64,000 bases of DNA from Jiangella sp. DSM 45060 (GCF_900105175.1 NZ_LT629771.1:248001-312000); one strand, 5' to 3'; shown: positions 7,435-16,998, counted from the stretch's first letter. Program-made: numbers and translations. Notes: generated by a model not told the origin, from the letters alone.

Positions 7435-9179
7435 CAGAACTTGCGCTCCATCGGCTGGTAGCGGGTGACGACGACGGGCTTGAAGTCGAGGCGGACCCCG
7501 TCGTCGGAAGGAGAGCGGTACGCCATGGTGTGGCGCATGTAGTTGACGTCGTCGCGGTTCTGGTAGTCCTCGCGGAAGTGGCCGCCGCGCGACTCCTTGC
7601 GTTCCAGCGCGCCGACGACGATGACCTCGGCGAGGTCGAGCAGGAAGCCCAGCTCGACCGCCTCGAGCAGGTCGGTGTTGAACCGACGCCCCTTGTCCTG
7701 CACCGACACCGAGCCGTACCGGGCCTTCAGCGCATGGATGTCCGACAGCGCCTGCTTGAGCGTCGCCTCGGACCGGAACACCTGCGCGTTCGCGTCCATC
7801 GTCTCCTGCAGCTCACGGCGCAGGACGGCGACGCGCTCGCCGTCGGCGCGGTCGCGGATCCCCTCCAGCAGCGCGACGGTGTCGTCGGACGGATCGGACG
7901 GCAGTTCGACCAGGGGAGCATGAGACGCGAATTCCGCCGCCGCGATGCCGGCCCGCCGCCCGAACACGTTGATGTCGAGCAGCGAGTTGGTGCCCAGCCG
8001 GTTGGCGCCGTGCACGCTGACGCAGGCCACTTCGCCGGCCGCGTAGAGGCCGGGCAGGACGTGCGTGTTGTCGGCCAGCACCTCGGCGTCGATCGTCGTC
8101 GGCATGCCGCCCATCGCGTAGTGCGCGGTCGGGAAGACCGGGACCGGCTCGGTGTACGGCTCGACGCCCAGGTAGGTGCGGGCGAACTCGGTGATGTCGG
8201 GCAGCTTCGCGTCGATGTGCGCCGGCTCGAGGTGGGTGAGGTCGAGCAGGACGTAGTCCTTGTTCGGGCCGGAGCCGCGGCCCTCGCGGACCTCGTTGGC
8301 CATGGCCCGGGCGACGACGTCGCGCGGCGCGAGGTCCTTCAGCGTCGGTGCGTAGCGCTCCATGAACCGCTCGCCCTCGCTGTTGCGCAGGATCGCGCCC
8401 TCACCACGGGCCGCCTCGGACAGCAGGATGCCGAGGCCGGCCAGGCCCGTCGGGTGGAACTGGAAGAACTCCATGTCCTCCAGCGGCAGCCCGCGCCGGT
8501 ACGCGATGGCCATGCCGTCGCCGGTCAGCGTGTGCGCGTTGGACGTGGTCTTGTACACCTTGCCGGCGCCGCCGGTCGCGAACACGACCGCCTTCGCGCG
8601 GAACACGTGGATCTCGCCGGTGGCCAGTTCGTACGCCACGACGCCGGCGGTGCGGCGGACGCCGTCGACCTCGTTGAACAGCAGGTCGAGCACGTAGAAC
8701 TCGTTGAAGAACTCGACGTCGCGCTTGATGCACTGCTGGTAGAGCGTCTGCAGGATCATGTGGCCGGTGCGGTCGGCGGCGTAGCAGGACCGGCGGACGG
8801 CGGCCTCGCCGTGCTTGCGGGTGTGCCCGCCGAAGCGGCGCTGGTCGATCAGGCCGTCGGGCGTCCGGTTGAACGGCAGCCCCATCTTCTCCAGGTCGAG
8901 GACGGCGTCGATGGCCTCCTTCGCCATCACCTCGGCGGCGTCCTGGTCGACCAGGAAGTCACCGCCCTTGACGGTGTCGAAGGTGTGCCACTCCCAGTTG
9001 TCCTCCTCGACGTTGGCCAGTGCGGCGCACATGCCGCCCTGGGCCGCGCCGGTGTGCGACCGGGTCGGGTAGAGCTTGGTCAGCACGGCGGTGCGGACCC
9101 GCTGGCCGGACTCGAGCGCCGCGCGCATCCCGGCGCCGCCGGCGCCGACGATCACCACGTCGTACTGATGGGTCTGCAT
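7434..9179 (-). CDS. sdhA: succinate dehydrogenase flavoprotein subunit
   Basis: A 581-residue SdhA. The N-terminal FAD-binding motif VVIVGAGGAGMRAAL is present, as is the RSHTGAAQGGMCAAL segment carrying the histidine that binds FAD covalently. The catalytic dicarboxylate site includes HPTGL and RGEGAILRNSEGERFMERY. It oxidises succinate to fumarate in the TCA cycle and works with SdhB. The length matches the actinobacterial type of about 580 residues. It lies between sdhD and sdhB in the same operon. Confidence 0.98.
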   Translation of the reverse strand: MQTHQYDVVIVGAGGAGMRAALESGQRVRTAVLTKLYPTRSHTGAAQGGMCAALANVEEDNWEWHTFDTVKGGDFLVDQDAAEVMAKEAIDAVLDLEKMGLPFNRTPDGLIDQRRFGGHTRKHGEAAVRRSCYAADRTGHMILQTLYQQCIKRDVEFFNEFYVLDLLFNEVDGVRRTAGVVAYELATGEIHVFRAKAVVFATGGAGKVYKTTSNAHTLTGDGMAIAYRRGLPLEDMEFFQFHPTGLAGLGILLSEAARGEGAILRNSEGERFMERYAPTLKDLAPRDVVARAMANEVREGRGSGPNKDYVLLDLTHLEPAHIDAKLPDITEFARTYLGVEPYTEPVPVFPTAHYAMGGMPTTIDAEVLADNTHVLPGLYAAGEVACVSVHGANRLGTNSLLDINVFGRRAGIAAAEFASHAPLVELPSDPSDDTVALLEGIRDRADGERVAVLRRELQETMDANAQVFRSEATLKQALSDIHALKARYGSVSVQDKGRRFNTDLLEAVELGFLLDLAEVIVVGALERKESRGGHFREDYQNRDDVNYMRHTMAYRSPSDDGVRLDFKPVVVTRYQPMERKF

Positions 9180-9200
9180 GACTTGCCTCTCGAAGATGAA

Positions 9201-9644
9201 CTACGGCACCTGGCAGAACGACGGCAGCAGGTCGGCGGCCGCGTCCGGCGGGCACGGGTCGAACGTGAAGATCACCAGCGTCCCGAGCACGATGGTGATC
9301 GTCGTGGCCGTGTACAGGGCGACCTTCAGCCACAGCCGCACCTGGTCGCGCTCGGCGTAGTCGTTGATGACGGTGCGCAGCCCGTTGGTGCCGTGCAGCA
9401 TCGCCAGCCACAGCATCAGCAGGTCCCAGACCTGCCAGAGCGGGTCGGCCCACTTGCCGGCCACGAAGCCGAAGTCGAGCGCGTTGATGCCGTCGCCGGT
9501 GACGAGGTTCACGAACAGGTGCGTGAAGATCAGGATCACCAGCAGCACGCCGGACGCGCGCATGAACATCCACGCGTACAGCTCGGTGTTGGTCCGGCCG
9601 CGCAGCCGCCGCGGCGAGCGCGGCGAGGGAATCGTCGTCGTCAT
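9201..9644 (-). CDS. sdhD: succinate dehydrogenase membrane anchor SdhD
   Basis: A 147-residue hydrophobic anchor with three transmembrane helices (about residues 30-50, 75-95 and 107-128). The helix-2 segment LAMLHGTNGLRTVINDYAER contains the histidine expected to ligate haem b, and the quinone site lies near here in characterised homologues. It starts four bases after the sdhC stop and ends just before sdhA, consistent with the four-gene operon. It forms the membrane part of complex II with SdhC. Confidence 0.93.
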   Translation of the reverse strand: MTTTIPSPRSPRRLRGRTNTELYAWMFMRASGVLLVILIFTHLFVNLVTGDGINALDFGFVAGKWADPLWQVWDLLMLWLAMLHGTNGLRTVINDYAERDQVRLWLKVALYTATTITIVLGTLVIFTFDPCPPDAAADLLPSFCQVP

Positions 9645-9648
9645 CGGG

Positions 9649-10026
9649 TCAGCCCCCGAACACGTGGGAGAGGTGGCGGATCGTGAACGGCACCATGAGC
9701 ACCACCCAGAGCACCAGGACGGTGACGGACATGTGTTTCTGGTAGCGCGGCCCCTTCGACCAGAAGTCGACGAGGACGATGCGCAGGCCGTTGAACGCGT
9801 GGAACACGATGGCGGCCACCAGCCCCACCTCCATGAGCCCGACGACCGGGTTCTTGTAGGTGGCGATCACCTCGTTGTACGCCTCCGGCGACACGCGGAC
9901 GAGCGCGGTGTCGAGGATGTGCGCGAAGAGGAAGAAGAAGATGCCGATGCCGGTGACCCGATGGGCCACCCACGACCACATGCCTTCACGGCCGCGGTAA
10001 AGCGTGCCTGCAGGCGCCTTGGGCAC
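9649..10026 (-). CDS. sdhC: succinate dehydrogenase cytochrome b556 subunit SdhC
   Basis: A 125-residue three-helix anchor protein. MWSWVAHRVTGIGIFFFLFAHILDTAL contains the HRxTG motif of the SdhC family, and FHAFNGLRIVLVDF supplies a histidine for haem b. The start is GTG at 10026, with a GGAAGGG ribosome site about 11 bases upstream. It is the first gene of sdhCDAB; the promoter region 10027-10199 contains a DtxR/IdeR-like palindrome. Confidence 0.93.
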   Translation of the reverse strand: MPKAPAGTLYRGREGMWSWVAHRVTGIGIFFFLFAHILDTALVRVSPEAYNEVIATYKNPVVGLMEVGLVAAIVFHAFNGLRIVLVDFWSKGPRYQKHMSVTVLVLWVVLMVPFTIRHLSHVFGG

Positions 10027-10170
10027 GAACGTGCACCCTTCCGATTGCGACGGGGGACGCCGGGCAGCGTGCCCGGCCGCCGGTCATGGTAGCCCCGCCG
10101 CCATGGCCGAGTCCGTGGCCAATGTCACGTCTGGCCTGTTCAGAGGCCTGTTTCGGCCGTGACATCTCTC

Positions 10171-10188
10171 ACTTAGGTCACCCTAAGT
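10171..10188. promoter_or_regulatory. DtxR/IdeR-like palindrome upstream of sdhCDAB
   Basis: ACTTAGGTCACCCTAAGT is a perfect inverted repeat (7-bp arms, 4-bp centre). It matches the first half of the iron-regulator consensus TTAGGTTAGSCTAACCTAA at about 12 of 14 positions, but the outer CCTAA half is missing. It sits about 145 bases before the sdhC start, between sdhC and the end of the glycosyltransferase gene. A further inverted pair TGTCACG (10123) and CGTGACA (10158) lies between this site and sdhC. Iron control of an iron-rich complex would make sense; this is inference. Confidence 0.45.
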
Positions 10189-10199
10189 CGCTGAAGATC

Positions 10200-11330
10200 C
10201 TACGCCGCGGCCGCGGCCAGGCGCCTGCGCGCGACCGCCGTCGCGTAGTGCTCGAGCAACTGGTCGCAGACCGCCTCCCACGACCGCCCGTACACCGACT
10301 CGCGGGCCGCGGCGGCCATCCGGACCCGGCGCACCGGGTCGGCGGCGATCCGTGCCACGGCGGCGCGCAGCTGCTCGCCGTCACCGGTGTCGACGAGGTA
10401 GCCGGACCAGCCGTCGTCGACGAGGTCGGTGGGGCCGCCGGCGTTCGGGGCGACGACGGGGACGCCGGAGGCCAGCGCCTCCTGGACGGCCTGGCAGAAC
10501 GTCTCGGCCGGTCCCGTGTGCACGAACACGTCCAGGCTGGCGTAGGCGCGCGACAGCTCCTGGCCGGTGCGGAACCCGAGGAACGCGGCGTCGGGCAGCG
10601 CGGCCCGCAGCGACGACTCGCTCGGCCCGCCGCCGACGACCGCCAGCCTGACGCCGGGCAGCCCGGCCAGCGCCGTCAGCGACGCGACGTGCTTCTCCGG
10701 CGCCAGCCGGCCGATGTAGCCGACGATGACCTCGCCGTCCGGCGCCAGCTCACGGCGCAGTCCCTCGTCGCGGTGGGCCGGGTGGAAGCGGACGAGGTCG
10801 ACGCCGCGGCCCCAGCGGGCCAGCCGGGCGAAGCCGTGCGCGTCCAGCTGCCGCAGGCTGGCCGTCGACGGCGCCAGCGTGAGGTCGGCCTGGTCGTGGA
10901 TGCGTCGCAGCCACGACCAGATCGCGTCGTCGCCGATGGTGCGCCAGAGCCGGTAGCCGCGGGCGAACCCGGCGAGGTCGGTCTGGTAGACGGCGACCGT
11001 CGGCAACCCCAGCCGGGTCGCCGCGTTCATGCCGGCCCGGCCCAGCCAGACCGGCGCCGCCAGGTGCACGACGTCGGGGTCGAAGTCGCGCAGGATCCGG
11101 CTGATGCGCCGCCGGGTGGAGATGCCGACGATGCTGTCGTCGTTGCCCGGCAGAGCGAACGACGGCACCCGCAGCACCTGGTGCCCGTCGTACTCCGACA
11201 CGCCCTCGCCGGGAGCGATCACGAGCCCCGTGTGGCCGCGTCGCGTGAGATGCTCCACCACGCGGCAGACCGAGTTCGCGACACCGTTGACCTGGGGGAG
11301 GAACGACTCCGCGACGATCGCTACCCTCAT
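10200..11330 (-). CDS. GT4-family glycosyltransferase (mannosyltransferase-like)
   Basis: A 376-residue GT-B glycosyltransferase. The N-terminal Rossmann half starts MRVAIVAESFLPQVNGVANS, typical of actinobacterial MgtA/PimB-type mannosyltransferases. The C-terminal donor half contains VIVGYIGRLAPEKH, FLGFRTGQELSRAYASLDVF and the EX7E-type motif in ETFCQAVQEALASGVPVVAP. Such enzymes use GDP-mannose or a UDP-sugar to build phosphatidylinositol mannosides or glycolipids; the exact acceptor cannot be read here. The start ATG is at 11330. Its upstream region is shared divergently with the next gene. Confidence 0.9.
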   Translation of the reverse strand: MRVAIVAESFLPQVNGVANSVCRVVEHLTRRGHTGLVIAPGEGVSEYDGHQVLRVPSFALPGNDDSIVGISTRRRISRILRDFDPDVVHLAAPVWLGRAGMNAATRLGLPTVAVYQTDLAGFARGYRLWRTIGDDAIWSWLRRIHDQADLTLAPSTASLRQLDAHGFARLARWGRGVDLVRFHPAHRDEGLRRELAPDGEVIVGYIGRLAPEKHVASLTALAGLPGVRLAVVGGGPSESSLRAALPDAAFLGFRTGQELSRAYASLDVFVHTGPAETFCQAVQEALASGVPVVAPNAGGPTDLVDDGWSGYLVDTGDGEQLRAAVARIAADPVRRVRMAAAARESVYGRSWEAVCDQLLEHYATAVARRRLAAAAA

Positions 11331-11415
11331 GCCGGCAACGATGCGGGCACCCGGTGGCGCGACGGGGATGGCCGCGTGAACGGCGGTCGACGCTACGGCG
11401 TCGGCTGAGCCGTTT

Positions 11416-11447
11416 CGAGACGCAAGGTTCTCACTATGAGAGACGCA
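11416..11447. promoter_or_regulatory. candidate divergent operator (direct and inverted repeat)
   Basis: The octamer GAGACGCA occurs twice, at 11416 and 11440, flanking TCTCACTATGAGA (11429-11441), an inverted repeat with 5-bp arms. The block lies in the 225-base gap between the divergent genes starting at 11330 and 11556. Such compound symmetry so close to two starts suggests a regulator site, but I cannot assign the protein. Confidence 0.35.
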
Positions 11448-11555
11448 CGGTGACGCTGAGTGATGTCTGCCCGCAAGATCGATACTACGAGTGCGCCTGC
11501 CGGCTCGCGCTGGCACGGGCGTCTCGGCCGTGACAGGGCGACCTGGGGGTAGCGA

Positions 11556-12131
11556 GTGACGACCGAGATCGGGACACCGGCACGCGTGCTGCTCGTCGGC
11601 AAGCGGGTACGCGTCCTCGACGAGCTGGGCCGGGCGTTGCGCGAGGCCGGCATGGTGGTCCGCGAAGAGACCGACGCCGAGCGCGTCCGCTACGGCGTCG
11701 ACGGCGCCACCATCGACATCCTGGCGCTGGGCCGGGCCGTCACCGGACCCAAGCGCGACCGGATGATCTCGTCGCTGAAGGCACAGAACCCCACGTTGCG
11801 GGTCGTCGACGGCCTCGCGCCGATCCCGTCGATCATCGTGGCGCAGATCCGCGAGGTCGTCACGGCGCCCAACCGCGACACCCGCATCATCGGCGCCGCC
11901 GCCTACGAGTCCGGCGACAACAGCATCGTGCTGGTGCTGCGCAAGCCCGCCCACGTGGACGTCACGCTGCACCGGCTGGACCCGCTCTACCGGGTGCACG
12001 AGACCGACGTCTACACCGGCCCGCTGGACAAGGGACGGCAGCGACTGCCGCTCGGCCGCCGGGTCGGCCGGGGCGAGCGGTTCCTCGTCGTCGAGGCCGA
12101 CCGCGAGACGACGGTCCACCCGCTCGGCTGA
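11556..12131 (+). CDS. conserved hypothetical protein, receiver-like N-terminus
   Basis: A 191-residue soluble protein of unknown function. Residues 9-90 have a Rossmann/flavodoxin-like pattern ([20 protein letters not shown], then [12 protein letters not shown]) that recalls a receiver-like fold, but no phospho-acceptor aspartate stands out. The C-terminal half ends in [18 protein letters not shown]. The GTG start has GGGGG about eight bases upstream. The divergent glycosyltransferase may share its promoter region. The context gives no clear job. Confidence 0.6.
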   Translation: MTTEIGTPARVLLVGKRVRVLDELGRALREAGMVVREETDAERVRYGVDGATIDILALGRAVTGPKRDRMISSLKAQNPTLRVVDGLAPIPSIIVAQIREVVTAPNRDTRIIGAAAYESGDNSIVLVLRKPAHVDVTLHRLDPLYRVHETDVYTGPLDKGRQRLPLGRRVGRGERFLVVEADRETTVHPLG

Positions 12132-12210
12132 GCGTTGTGGACAATGTCACCACCCACACCACCCGCCGGAGCCCTACCGTGAAGGGATCCAGCCGACGGA
12201 GGTGAGGGAC

Positions 12211-13794
12211 GTGGCCACGCGCACGACGGAGTCCGGGTTGCCCGTCGAGCCCGTCTACGGACCGGAGGCGCTCGACGACTGGCCGGCGCAGCAGCGGCTG
12301 GGCGTGCCGGGCGAGTACCCATACACCCGCGGCGTCTACCCGACGATGTACACCGGGCGGCCGTGGACCATGCGGCAGTACGCCGGGTTCGGCACCGCCG
12401 CCGAGTCGAACCGGCGCTACCACCAGCTGGTCGAGGCCGGCACCGGCGGACTGTCCGTCGCGTTCGACCTGCCCACGCAGATGGGGTACGACTCCGACGC
12501 GGCGGTGGCGGCGGGCGAGGTCGGCAAGGTGGGCGTCGCCATCGACTCGGTCGAGGACATGCGCGTGCTGTTCGACGGCATCCCGCTGGGCGAGGTGTCG
12601 ACGTCGATGACGATCAACGCGCCGGCGTCGCTGCTGTTGCTGCTGTACCAGCTGGTCGGCGCGGAACAGGGTGTCGCCGGCGAGCGGCTGACCGGGACGA
12701 TCCAGAACGACGTGCTCAAGGAGTACATCGCCCGCGGCACCTACATCTACCCGCCGGCCGCGTCGCTGCGGCTGACCAGCGACATCTTCGGCTACTGCCG
12801 GCGTGAGCTGCCACGCTGGAACACCATCTCGATCTCCGGCTACCACATGGCCGAGGCCGGCGCGACGCCCGTGCAGGAGGTGGCGTTCACGCTGGCCAAC
12901 GCGCGCGAGTACGTCCGCGCCGCCCTCAGCGCGGGGCTCGACGTCGACGAGTTCGCGCCGCGGCTGTCGTTCTTCTTCGTGTCGCGGACCACGATCCTCG
13001 AGGAGGTCGCGAAGTTCCGCGCCGCCCGGCGCATCTGGGCCCGCGTCATGCGCGACGAGTTCGGCGCGACCAACCCGAAGTCGCAGATGCTGCGGTTCCA
13101 CACCCAGACGGCGGGCGTGCAGCTCACGGCGCAGCAGCCTGAGGTGAACCTGGTCCGGGTCGCGGTGCAGGCACTGGCCGCGGTGCTCGGCGGCACGCAG
13201 TCGCTGCACACGAACTCCTACGACGAGGCCATCGCGCTGCCGACGGAGAAGGCGGCCCGGCTGGCGCTGCGCACCCAGCAGGTGCTGGCCTACGAGACCG
13301 ACGTCACCAGCACCGTCGACCCGTTCGCCGGCTCGTACGCCGTCGAGTCGCTCACCGACGAGCTGGAGGCGGCCGCCGTCGAGCTGATGACGCGGGTCGA
13401 GGACATGGGCGGTGCCGTCGCGGCCATCGAGCGCGGCTTCCAGAAGGACCAGATCGAGCAGTCGGCGTACGACGTCGCCAAGCAGGTCGACGCCGGCGTG
13501 CGCACCGTCGTCGGCGTCAACCGGTACGTCACCGACGACGAGGAGCCGTACGAGCCGCTGCGGGTCGACCCCGCCATCGAGGCGGCGCAGGCCGCGCGAC
13601 TGGCCGCGCTGCGCTCGTCCCGCGACGGCGACGTCGTCGGGCGGTCGTTGGACGCACTGCGCACGGCGGCCGCGGGCACCGACAACGTGCTGGTCCCGAT
13701 GCGCGCCGCGCTGGCCGCCCGGGCCACCGTCGGCGAGGTGTGCGACGCGCTGCGCGAGGTGTGGGGGACGTACACGCCGCCGGCCGGAATCTGA
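12211..13794 (+). CDS. acyl-CoA mutase large subunit (methylmalonyl-CoA mutase family)
   Basis: A 527-residue coenzyme-B12-dependent mutase catalytic subunit. Conserved blocks: [65 protein letters not shown], and [15 protein letters not shown]. The tyrosine in PTMY is the residue that distinguishes methylmalonyl- from isobutyryl-CoA mutases in known structures, favouring methylmalonyl-CoA or a relative. The protein ends near residue 527, so the C-terminal cobalamin-binding domain (DXHXXG) is absent; a separate small subunit would be needed and none is visible here. GTG at 12211, eight bases after GGAGG, is preferred over the GTG at 12202. Confidence 0.92.
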   Translation: MATRTTESGLPVEPVYGPEALDDWPAQQRLGVPGEYPYTRGVYPTMYTGRPWTMRQYAGFGTAAESNRRYHQLVEAGTGGLSVAFDLPTQMGYDSDAAVAAGEVGKVGVAIDSVEDMRVLFDGIPLGEVSTSMTINAPASLLLLLYQLVGAEQGVAGERLTGTIQNDVLKEYIARGTYIYPPAASLRLTSDIFGYCRRELPRWNTISISGYHMAEAGATPVQEVAFTLANAREYVRAALSAGLDVDEFAPRLSFFFVSRTTILEEVAKFRAARRIWARVMRDEFGATNPKSQMLRFHTQTAGVQLTAQQPEVNLVRVAVQALAAVLGGTQSLHTNSYDEAIALPTEKAARLALRTQQVLAYETDVTSTVDPFAGSYAVESLTDELEAAAVELMTRVEDMGGAVAAIERGFQKDQIEQSAYDVAKQVDAGVRTVVGVNRYVTDDEEPYEPLRVDPAIEAAQAARLAALRSSRDGDVVGRSLDALRTAAAGTDNVLVPMRAALAARATVGEVCDALREVWGTYTPPAGI

Positions 13795-13817
13795 CCCGCT
13801 GTCCGACGCGGAACGTA

Positions 13818-13839
13818 CGATGTGCCGATCAGCACATCG
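13818..13839. promoter_or_regulatory. 22-bp palindrome upstream of lipoprotein gene
   Basis: CGATGTGC-CGATCA-GCACATCG has perfect 8-bp arms around a 6-bp centre. It lies 2 bases before the GGAGG ribosome site and 12 before the ATG at 13852, so a bound protein would block initiation. A terminator role is unlikely because no run of T follows. The responsible regulator cannot be identified. Confidence 0.45.
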
Positions 13840-13851
13840 ACGGAGGGACGC

Positions 13852-14535
13852 ATGAGCCGACGCGCGCTGGCGGTGGGCGCCGCCGTGGCCGCGTTCCTGC
13901 TGCCGGCCGGCTGCTCGGCCGCGGGTGAGGAGCCGACCGGCCTGGGCTCCTCGACCGGCGGGTCCGCCGTCACGACGTCCGCGTCCGCCGTCCCGTCCGA
14001 CCCGCCGACCGTGCCCGGCGACGTCCCGTCCGGCCCGGTGACCGAGCCGAGCGCCGCGTTCACGCCGCCCTACCAGCCGCCCGGCGAAGAGCGCACCGTC
14101 GAGCTGCACGCCGAGCTGCCCATCGAGGCGCCCGCCGACGCCACCGACGAGGAACTCGCGGTGCTGCGGGGCGCCGGCCGGTTCATGGCCAGCTGGGACG
14201 CCGTGCTGTTCGGCGCCGGCGACGAACAGTCGGGCATTCTGCGCACCGCCATCGACCCTCAACTCGGCCGGCTGCTCAACTACATGGTCGAGTCGATCTC
14301 GAAGCAGCGGGTCGTCGTCGGCGAGACGACGCATCTCGTGCTGCGCGGCGTCAGCGTCGACGACACCACCGCCGAGGTCGACGTCTGCACCATCATGCGC
14401 GACTGGGTGCAGTACATCGGCGGCACCGGCGAACCACAGCCCGAGGTCGAGCGCCTGGTGCTGACGATGACACTGGTCGACGGCGCGTGGCTGGCGTCCG
14501 ACACCGAGCAAGCCGACCCCGCGCCGTGCGAGTGA
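13852..14535 (+). CDS. secreted lipoprotein of unknown function
   Basis: A 227-residue protein. Residues 1-20 are a lipoprotein signal peptide with lipobox LPAGC ([15 protein letters not shown]... PAGC), then a Ser/Thr/Pro-rich linker (residues ~25-75) and a globular domain ([43 protein letters not shown]). Similar short lipoproteins with this linker are common beside the next gene. I chose 13852 over an upstream ATG at 13822 because GGAGG sits at 13842-13846. Two inverted arms overlap the upstream region. Confidence 0.8.
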   Translation: MSRRALAVGAAVAAFLLPAGCSAAGEEPTGLGSSTGGSAVTTSASAVPSDPPTVPGDVPSGPVTEPSAAFTPPYQPPGEERTVELHAELPIEAPADATDEELAVLRGAGRFMASWDAVLFGAGDEQSGILRTAIDPQLGRLLNYMVESISKQRVVVGETTHLVLRGVSVDDTTAEVDVCTIMRDWVQYIGGTGEPQPEVERLVLTMTLVDGAWLASDTEQADPAPCE

Positions 14536-14616
14536 GACGGCGTCCTGACGGGGTCCGTGCCCGATGGTAAAGTCCAGGTCCGCCCGTTGTGACCGAACCA
14601 CCTGGAGTGCCGAGCC

Positions 14617-15687
14617 ATGAGGGCCGTCGTCAGAAGCCTGTCCACGCTGGTGGCCGGCGCCGCCCTGGTGCTGGCCGCGGCTGGCCTGGCCGGGGCCCGC
14701 GACGGCACCGGTGGCGACGACACCGGCGACGGCTACGAGGTCGGCGTCGAGGTCGTCCTGACCGGCGACGGCGCACCCGGCGACGGCGGCAGCTACACGG
14801 TCTCGATCCCGCCGGTCTGCTGGTGGGAGCGGCTCGACAGCCAAATGCCAGGCGACGGCAGCAGCGTCGACGCCGGCGACCCCGAGGCCGTGATGAAGTG
14901 GTACGAAGAGACGTACCCGCTCATCAACGGCTCGTTCTCGTTCGCCCGCGGGATGTTCCCCGACCGGTCGGTGTTCGAGGAGGCGATCGCGCGGGAGGCC
15001 GCCGGCACCGACCTCACCTGGTACCAGGTCCGCGCCGGCGACGCCGGCAGCGTGGACGACATGATGAAGTGCGCCCAGGGGTCCAACTACGGCGGGGTCA
15101 ACGGCGAGATCCCGATCATCTACTGGCCGTGGGTCGACGGCGAGCCGCCGGCGCCGGCCGTCGACCCCGAGACGCTGGCCATCGAGGCCCGCGACGTCAT
15201 GGTCATCGACGAGCCCGAGGTCGACCGCAACCCGCGGCTGGCCGGCACCGCCGACGGCGCCACGTTCGTCAACGTCAACACCTGGTTCTGGGTGGTCGAC
15301 CCCGAGATGGTCGGCGGCGACGGCGGCACCCGCACCATCCGCGCCGACGTCGTCGGCGCCAACGTGTGGGCCGAGGTCACCGCGACGACCGACGGGCTGT
15401 CCATCGCGTCGCCGAACGGGTCGCGCCAGTGCGACCCGGAGGTCGCCCAGCAGGCCTGGACGTCCGGCGCGGCCGACGCCGACGGGTGTACCGTCCAGTT
15501 CACCCGCGCCTCCGTCGCCTACCCGGGCGGCTACCCCGTCACCGCCGCCACCGAGTGGTCGGCGTCGTGGGAGGGCCAGGAGGAGGACGGCACCGCCGTC
15601 GGCGGCGACCTCGACCCGCTGCGCCGCGAATCGACCGTGAACGTCCCGGTCGCCGAGGTGCAGACCGTCGTCAAACGCGCTCGCTGA
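14617..15687 (+). CDS. secreted protein of unknown function
   Basis: A 356-residue exported protein with a signal peptide (residues 1-27, hydrophobic core LVAGAALVLAAAGLAGA). The mature part has several cysteines (VCWWERLDSQMPG, MMKCAQGSNYGG, RQCDPEV and DGCTVQF) that could pair into disulfides, and Trp-rich segments (WEGQEEDG, WVDGEPP). I do not recognise the family. It follows the lipoprotein gene by 81 bases on the same strand, a likely cotranscribed pair, and precedes the nucleoside-transport operon. Confidence 0.75.
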   Translation: MRAVVRSLSTLVAGAALVLAAAGLAGARDGTGGDDTGDGYEVGVEVVLTGDGAPGDGGSYTVSIPPVCWWERLDSQMPGDGSSVDAGDPEAVMKWYEETYPLINGSFSFARGMFPDRSVFEEAIAREAAGTDLTWYQVRAGDAGSVDDMMKCAQGSNYGGVNGEIPIIYWPWVDGEPPAPAVDPETLAIEARDVMVIDEPEVDRNPRLAGTADGATFVNVNTWFWVVDPEMVGGDGGTRTIRADVVGANVWAEVTATTDGLSIASPNGSRQCDPEVAQQAWTSGAADADGCTVQFTRASVAYPGGYPVTAATEWSASWEGQEEDGTAVGGDLDPLRRESTVNVPVAEVQTVVKRAR

Positions 15688-15875
15688 GGGGACGTTCCCG
15701 GCGTTCACGCTGTGCGGCGGTTCGACAGCGACTTGGTCACGGATACATCTCGGCGGTTCACCCTGCGTTCAAATGGCGAGATGGGCGGTTAGCCTACGGC
15801 TTGGATTCGCAGCGATTTCGGCCCCACCGGACACGAGTGGCACGGCCGATCGACCATCGGGGCCTGGAGGGGCAG

Positions 15876-16982
15876 ATGAACAAGAGGTTTCGGCTCGCCG
15901 CCGCGGTGAGCGCCGTCGCGCTCGCGGTCGCGGCTTGTGGTGAGGCTCCGGACGAGAACGGCGACGGCACCGCCACCGGCGACAGCACGGGCGGCAGCGC
16001 TGACTTCACCGCGTGCATGGTGTCCGACCAGGGCGGCATCAACGACAAGTCGTTCAACGAGACGTCGTACAACGGCCTGGTGCTGGCCCAGGAAGAGGGC
16101 ATCATCCCGGAGCCGAAGTTCGCCGAGTCGCAGACCGACGCCGACTACGGCCCGAACGTCACCGCCATGGTCCAGGACGACTGCGGCATCATCGTGACGG
16201 TCGGCTTCCTGCTCGCCGACGCCACCCGCGAGGCGGCCGAGTCCAACCCCGAAGAGCACTTCGCCATCGTCGACTACCAGTACACCGACGAGACCGGCAC
16301 GCCGACGCCCATCGACAACGTCAAGCCCCTGGTGTTCAACACCCAGGAGGCGGCGTTCCTGGCCGGCTACGCGGCGGCGTCGTACTCCAAGACCGGCATC
16401 GTCGGCACCTGGGGCGGCGCGCCCATCCCCACGGTCACCATCTTCATGGACGGCTTCTACGACGGCGTCCAGTACTACAACGAGCAGAAGGGGACCGACG
16501 TCCAGGTCCTCGGCTGGGACAAGGCGACGCAGGACGGCCAGTTCGTCGGCGACTTCGCCAACACCGGCCTCGCCCGGCAGATCAGCGACAACCTCATCAG
16601 CCAGGGCGCCGACGTCCTGCACCCGGTCGCCGGCCCGCTGGCCGAGAGTGCGGCCATCGCGGCGCAGGCGGCGGGCAACGTCGCCGTCGTGTGGGCCGAC
16701 TCCGACGGCTTCGAGTCCGCGCCCGACTACGGCGACGTCATCCTGACCTCCGTCCTCAAGGGCATGGACCAGGCCGTCCTCGCGGCGACGCAGGAGGCGG
16801 CGGACGACGCGTTCAGCAACGAGCCGTACGTCGGCACGCTCGAGAACGGCGGCGTCGGGCTGGCCCCGTTCCACGACTTCGACGGTGAGGTCTCGCAGGA
16901 GACGAAGGACGAGATCGCGCAGATCCAGGAGCAGATCATCTCCGGCGACCTCGTCGTCGAGTCGGACGCGGCGTTCTCCTGA
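15876..16982 (+). CDS. BMP-family (PnrA-like) ABC transporter substrate-binding lipoprotein
   Basis: A 368-residue basic-membrane-protein lipoprotein. The signal peptide ends in VAACG (lipobox). The mature domain has a Rossmann/periplasmic-binding fold with the diagnostic BMP motifs SDQGGINDKSFNETSYNG, IVTVGFLLADAT and VLHPVAGPLAESAA. Proteins of this family bind purine nucleosides. Start ATG 15876 has GGAGG at 15866-15870. It heads the transporter operon; a strong hairpin (16999-17031) between it and the ATPase likely boosts its expression relative to the ATPase and permeases. Confidence 0.94.
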   Translation: MNKRFRLAAAVSAVALAVAACGEAPDENGDGTATGDSTGGSADFTACMVSDQGGINDKSFNETSYNGLVLAQEEGIIPEPKFAESQTDADYGPNVTAMVQDDCGIIVTVGFLLADATREAAESNPEEHFAIVDYQYTDETGTPTPIDNVKPLVFNTQEAAFLAGYAAASYSKTGIVGTWGGAPIPTVTIFMDGFYDGVQYYNEQKGTDVQVLGWDKATQDGQFVGDFANTGLARQISDNLISQGADVLHPVAGPLAESAAIAAQAAGNVAVVWADSDGFESAPDYGDVILTSVLKGMDQAVLAATQEAADDAFSNEPYVGTLENGGVGLAPFHDFDGEVSQETKDEIAQIQEQIISGDLVVESDAAFS

Positions 16983-16998
16983 CCGTCGGTCACGACCA

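Noticed and set aside
10200-12119. 639-residue minus-strand frame including the glycosyltransferase
   Set aside because: The real start is at 11330; the upstream extension runs antisense through the gene at 11556 and has no domain.
11962-15708. 1248-residue minus-strand frame
   Set aside because: It lies opposite well-supported genes (mutase, lipoprotein, secreted protein) and has the Arg/Gly/Ala composition of a high-GC shadow.
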